64,000 nucleotides of DNA from Fimenecus sp045631225 (lineage in GTDB: Bacteria; Bacillota; Clostridia; Oscillospirales; Acutalibacteraceae): the NCBI GenBank assembly GCA_045631225.1, contig JAZQUG010000016.1:46440-110439 (forward strand), in the 5' to 3' direction. A program made the position numbers and the translations under genes. The notes beneath the pieces were generated by a model. The model was not told the origin of the DNA, did not search any database, and was given only the letters and a program-made list of their open reading frames with translations. Below are positions 61,637-64,000 of the stretch, piece after piece; position 1 is the stretch's first letter, and each line of letters begins with the position of its first letter.

Positions 61637-63568
61637 ATGGGAATGACAATCGGTCAAAAACTTATTAAATCTCACCTTGTCAGCGGAGATATGACACCTG
61701 GCAGTGAGGTTGGTCTTAAAATTGACCAGACATTAACTCAGGATGCTACAGGTACAATGGCTTATCTTGAACTTGAAGCAATGGGTATTGAGCAGGTTAA
61801 AACTGAACTTTCAGTTGCATATATTGACCATAACACATTACAGACAGGCTTTGAAAACGCTGATGACCACAGATTTATTCAGAGTGTTGCAAAAAAACGA
61901 GGTATTCGTTTTTCAAGACCCGGTAATGGTATCTGCCATCAGGTTCACCTTGAAAGATTTGGTAAACCGGGCAAAACATTAATTGGCTCTGACAGCCATA
62001 CACCTACAGGCGGTGGTATCGGTATGCTTGCGATGGGTGCAGGCGGTCTTGACGTTGCTGTTGCTATGGGTGGCGGTACATATTATATCACTATGCCAAA
62101 GATGGTAAGAGTTAATCTCACAGGTAAACTCAGCCCTTGGGTTGCTGCTAAAGATGTTATACTCGAAGTTCTTCGTATTATGACAGTTAAAGGTGGCGTT
62201 GGTAAAATTATTGAATATGGTGGTGAAGGTGTAGCTACACTTTCAGTTCCTGAAAGAGCAACAATTACAAATATGGGTGCTGAGCTTGGAGCTACAACAT
62301 CCGTATTCCCTTCTGACGATGTTACAAAAGCATTCTTAAAAGCACAGGGTCGTGAAGAAGATTGGGTTGAACTTAAAGCTGATCCAGATGCTGTTTATGA
62401 TGAAGTAATTAACATTAATTTATCTGAACTTGCACCAATGGCTGCTTGTCCACATATGCCGGACAGAGTTAAATCTGTAACTGAAATCGGTAAGATTAAA
62501 GTTGACCAGGTTTGTATCGGTTCATGTACAAACTCATCACTTCTTGACATGATGAAGGTTGCTGCAATTCTTAAGGGGAAGACAGTTCATCCTGCAGTCA
62601 GCCTTTCAATTGCACCTGGTTCAAAACAGGTTCTTAATATGATTTCACAGAATGGTGCACTTGCTGATATGATTGATGCCGGAGCAAGAATTCTTGAAAG
62701 TGCTTGCGGTCCATGTATCGGTATGGGTCAATCACCTAATTCTGCCGGTGTATCACTTCGTACATTTAACAGAAACTTTGAAGGTCGTTCAGGTACTGCA
62801 GATGCTGGCATTTATCTTGTAAGCCCTGAAGTTGCTGCAGCATCAGCTATTACAGGTTATCTTACTGACCCTAGAGATTTAGGTGAATTCCCTGAAATCG
62901 TTCTTCCTGATGAGTTCATTATCAACGATAATATGGTTGCAATGCCTGCATCTCCTGAAGAAGCAAAAGACGTTGAAGTTATGTATGGTCCTAACATCAA
63001 GCCATTCCCAACAAGTGAGCCTATGGGCGAAGATATTGATGCGAAGGCAATTCTTAAGGTTGGTGATGATATTACAACTGACCACATTATGCCTGCGGGT
63101 GCAAAGATTCTTCCTTATCGTTCAAACATTCCTTTCCTTTCACAATATTGCTTCGGTGTTTGTGATAAAACATTCCCTGAGAGAATCAAGGCTGAGGGAA
63201 AAGGTATTGTAATCGGTGGTGCTAACTACGGTCAGGGTTCATCTCGTGAGCATGCTGCACTTGTTCCGCTTTATCTTGGAGTAAAAGCTGTTATTACAAA
63301 ATCATTTGCCCGAATTCACTGTGCAAATCTTATTAATGCAGGTATTCTTCCGTTAACATTTGCTAATGCAGACGATTATGATAAGATTACACAGGGTGAT
63401 GAATTAAGTCTTAAAGGCATCAAGAATGCTATTATAAACAATGAACCTGCTATTCTTGTAAATCTTACTAAGAATGAAGAATATTCTATTAATTATGACC
63501 TTTCACAGCGTCAGAAGGATATTATTCTTGCTGGTGGATTATTAAATTATACCAAAGAATCATTCTAA
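61637..63568 (+). CDS. acnA: Aconitate hydratase (aconitase)
   Basis: 4Fe-4S enzyme that converts citrate to isocitrate. The 643 residues match the compact clostridial/IPM-isomerase-like aconitase. SDSHTPTGGGIGMLAMGAGG (about residues 117-136) and the iron-sulfur ligands Cys297 (SCTNSS) and Cys357/Cys360 (CGPCIGMG) are intact. The C-terminal swivel domain (about 480-643) has GANYGQGSSREHAA (about 528-541) with the active-site Ser and Arg. AAGGAG precedes the ATG at 61637. A second copy of this swivel domain occurs in the next gene. Homoaconitase is the main alternative name for this family. Confidence 0.93.
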   Translation: MGMTIGQKLIKSHLVSGDMTPGSEVGLKIDQTLTQDATGTMAYLELEAMGIEQVKTELSVAYIDHNTLQTGFENADDHRFIQSVAKKRGIRFSRPGNGICHQVHLERFGKPGKTLIGSDSHTPTGGGIGMLAMGAGGLDVAVAMGGGTYYITMPKMVRVNLTGKLSPWVAAKDVILEVLRIMTVKGGVGKIIEYGGEGVATLSVPERATITNMGAELGATTSVFPSDDVTKAFLKAQGREEDWVELKADPDAVYDEVININLSELAPMAACPHMPDRVKSVTEIGKIKVDQVCIGSCTNSSLLDMMKVAAILKGKTVHPAVSLSIAPGSKQVLNMISQNGALADMIDAGARILESACGPCIGMGQSPNSAGVSLRTFNRNFEGRSGTADAGIYLVSPEVAAASAITGYLTDPRDLGEFPEIVLPDEFIINDNMVAMPASPEEAKDVEVMYGPNIKPFPTSEPMGEDIDAKAILKVGDDITTDHIMPAGAKILPYRSNIPFLSQYCFGVCDKTFPERIKAEGKGIVIGGANYGQGSSREHAALVPLYLGVKAVITKSFARIHCANLINAGILPLTFANADDYDKITQGDELSLKGIKNAIINNEPAILVNLTKNEEYSINYDLSQRQKDIILAGGLLNYTKESF

Positions 63569-63580
63569 GGAGAAAATTAC

Positions 63581-64000
63581 ATGGAAAATCAGATTAAAGA
63601 AGCAGTTGCTAAATTTGAAGCCCTTGTTAGAGAGCAGCTTGCAAGAAATGAAAAAATTAAAGCACAAAAAGAATTTGTAGATTTTGATAACCTTGATAAA
63701 ATTGTAATCGGTTGCGCTAACTACGGTCAGGGTTCTTCACGTGAACATGCTGCTCTTGTTCCACTTTATCTTGGTGTTAAAGCAGTTATCACAAAATCAT
63801 TTGCTAGAATTCACTGCGCAAACCTTATCAATGCAGGCATTCTTCCTCTTACTTTTGCAAACGCTGAAGATTACGATAGAATATCACAAGGTGATGAATT
63901 AAGTCTCAAAGGCATTAAGGATGCAATTATTAACAATAAACCAGCAGTTCTTGTAAATTTAACAAAAAATGAAGAATACGCTATTAATTATGACCTTTCA
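63581..64000 (+). CDS. Chimeric gene: IDH-like N-terminus joined to a second aconitase swivel domain (3' end outside window)
   Basis: The frame starts at ATG 63581 with AAGGAG 8 nt upstream, 12 nt after the aconitase stop, and stays open for all 140 codons to the window end. Residues 1-40 (ENQIKEAVAKFEALVREQLA and so on) resemble the N-terminal helix of clostridial isocitrate/isopropylmalate dehydrogenases. From residue 41 it matches aconitase residues 524-623: IVIG, ANYGQGSSREHAA and FARIHCANLINAGILPLTFA. The join lies at a shared ATTGTAATCGGT (63701-63712 and 63206-63217). By hand, about 46 of 300 bases but only about 8 of 100 residues differ. Full length and downstream content are not visible. 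Confidence 0.8.
   Translation, partial: MENQIKEAVAKFEALVREQLARNEKIKAQKEFVDFDNLDKIVIGCANYGQGSSREHAALVPLYLGVKAVITKSFARIHCANLINAGILPLTFANAEDYDRISQGDELSLKGIKDAIINNKPAVLVNLTKNEEYAINYDLS

Noticed and set aside
1..64000. CRISPR arrays, tRNA/rRNA genes, insertion sequences, toxin-antitoxin or defence systems
   Set aside because: Looked for by eye on both strands; no regularly spaced repeats, cloverleaf-like clusters with CCA ends, transposases or defence-protein motifs were found.

Overview
This window is a stretch of low-GC chromosome from a spore-forming Clostridia-type Firmicute, probably an uncultured gut member of the Oscillospiraceae/Ruminococcaceae. The evidence is a complete spoIIIAA-AH operon with a SpoIIM-like protein and CwlD-like amidase, a nusB-xseA-xseB-ispA-dxs-tlyA-nadK-argR-recN block in Firmicute order, a tyrosyl T-box and a lysine riboswitch, strong Shine-Dalgarno sites, some TTG/GTG starts and many intrinsic terminators. 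No rRNA, tRNA, CRISPR array, insertion sequence or prophage was recognised. All coordinates, motifs and counts were read by eye; family names come from remembered family features, not searches.

Layout. 1-4.5 kb: 3' end of pcrA, an acidic orphan, rodA and a DUF4091 glycosidase-like protein. 4.7-9.4 kb: typA, an MreB homologue and a secreted neutral-ceramidase-like protein, followed by the interrupted remnant of a cysteine-rich surface protein. 9.9-12.7 kb: asnB-ldh on the minus strand. 12.8-15.3 kb: a small carbohydrate operon (GH28, sugar acetyltransferase, cupin). 15.4-21.6 kb: uvrB-MATE-uvrA. 21.6-24.4 kb: a YfhO-family membrane protein. 24.5-29.2 kb: spoIIIAA-AH. 29.2-38.6 kb: the nusB to recN operon, whose promoter is followed by a strong terminator just before nusB. 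38.6-40.2 kb: T-box and tyrS. 40.2-43.3 kb: lysine riboswitch controlling asd-dapA-dapB, divergent from queA-tgt (43.4-45.5 kb). 45.6-48.2 kb: yajC, a TIGR04086-like protein and SpoIIM-like protein converging on a Xer-type recombinase. 48.2-48.9 kb: AT-rich gene-free stretch. 48.9-53.0 kb (minus): cwlD-radA-unknown-small protein-kinase/HD fusion. 53.2-55.2 kb: rpsB-tsf. 55.3-61.4 kb: uppP-ftsK-ygiQ-ComEC-like MBL. 61.6-64.0 kb: aconitase, then an unusual chimeric reading frame cut by the window end.

Most of the window is housekeeping: DNA repair, isoprenoid supply (ispA, dxs) and undecaprenyl recycling (uppP), lysine/diaminopimelate synthesis for wall and spore, queuosine tRNA modification, translation and the sporulation feeding channel. 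The strongest oddity is at the right edge. A gene starting at 63581 joins an isocitrate-dehydrogenase-like N-terminus to a second copy of the aconitase C-terminal swivel domain. The two copies differ at about 46 of 300 bases but only about 8 of 100 residues, which suggests an old, selected duplication. Other points of interest are the cysteine-rich C-terminal tail at 9.5-9.8 kb, the possible nusB leader-peptide attenuator, a near-parS palindrome in the xer leader, the kinase-HD fusion and the enlarged EF-Ts.
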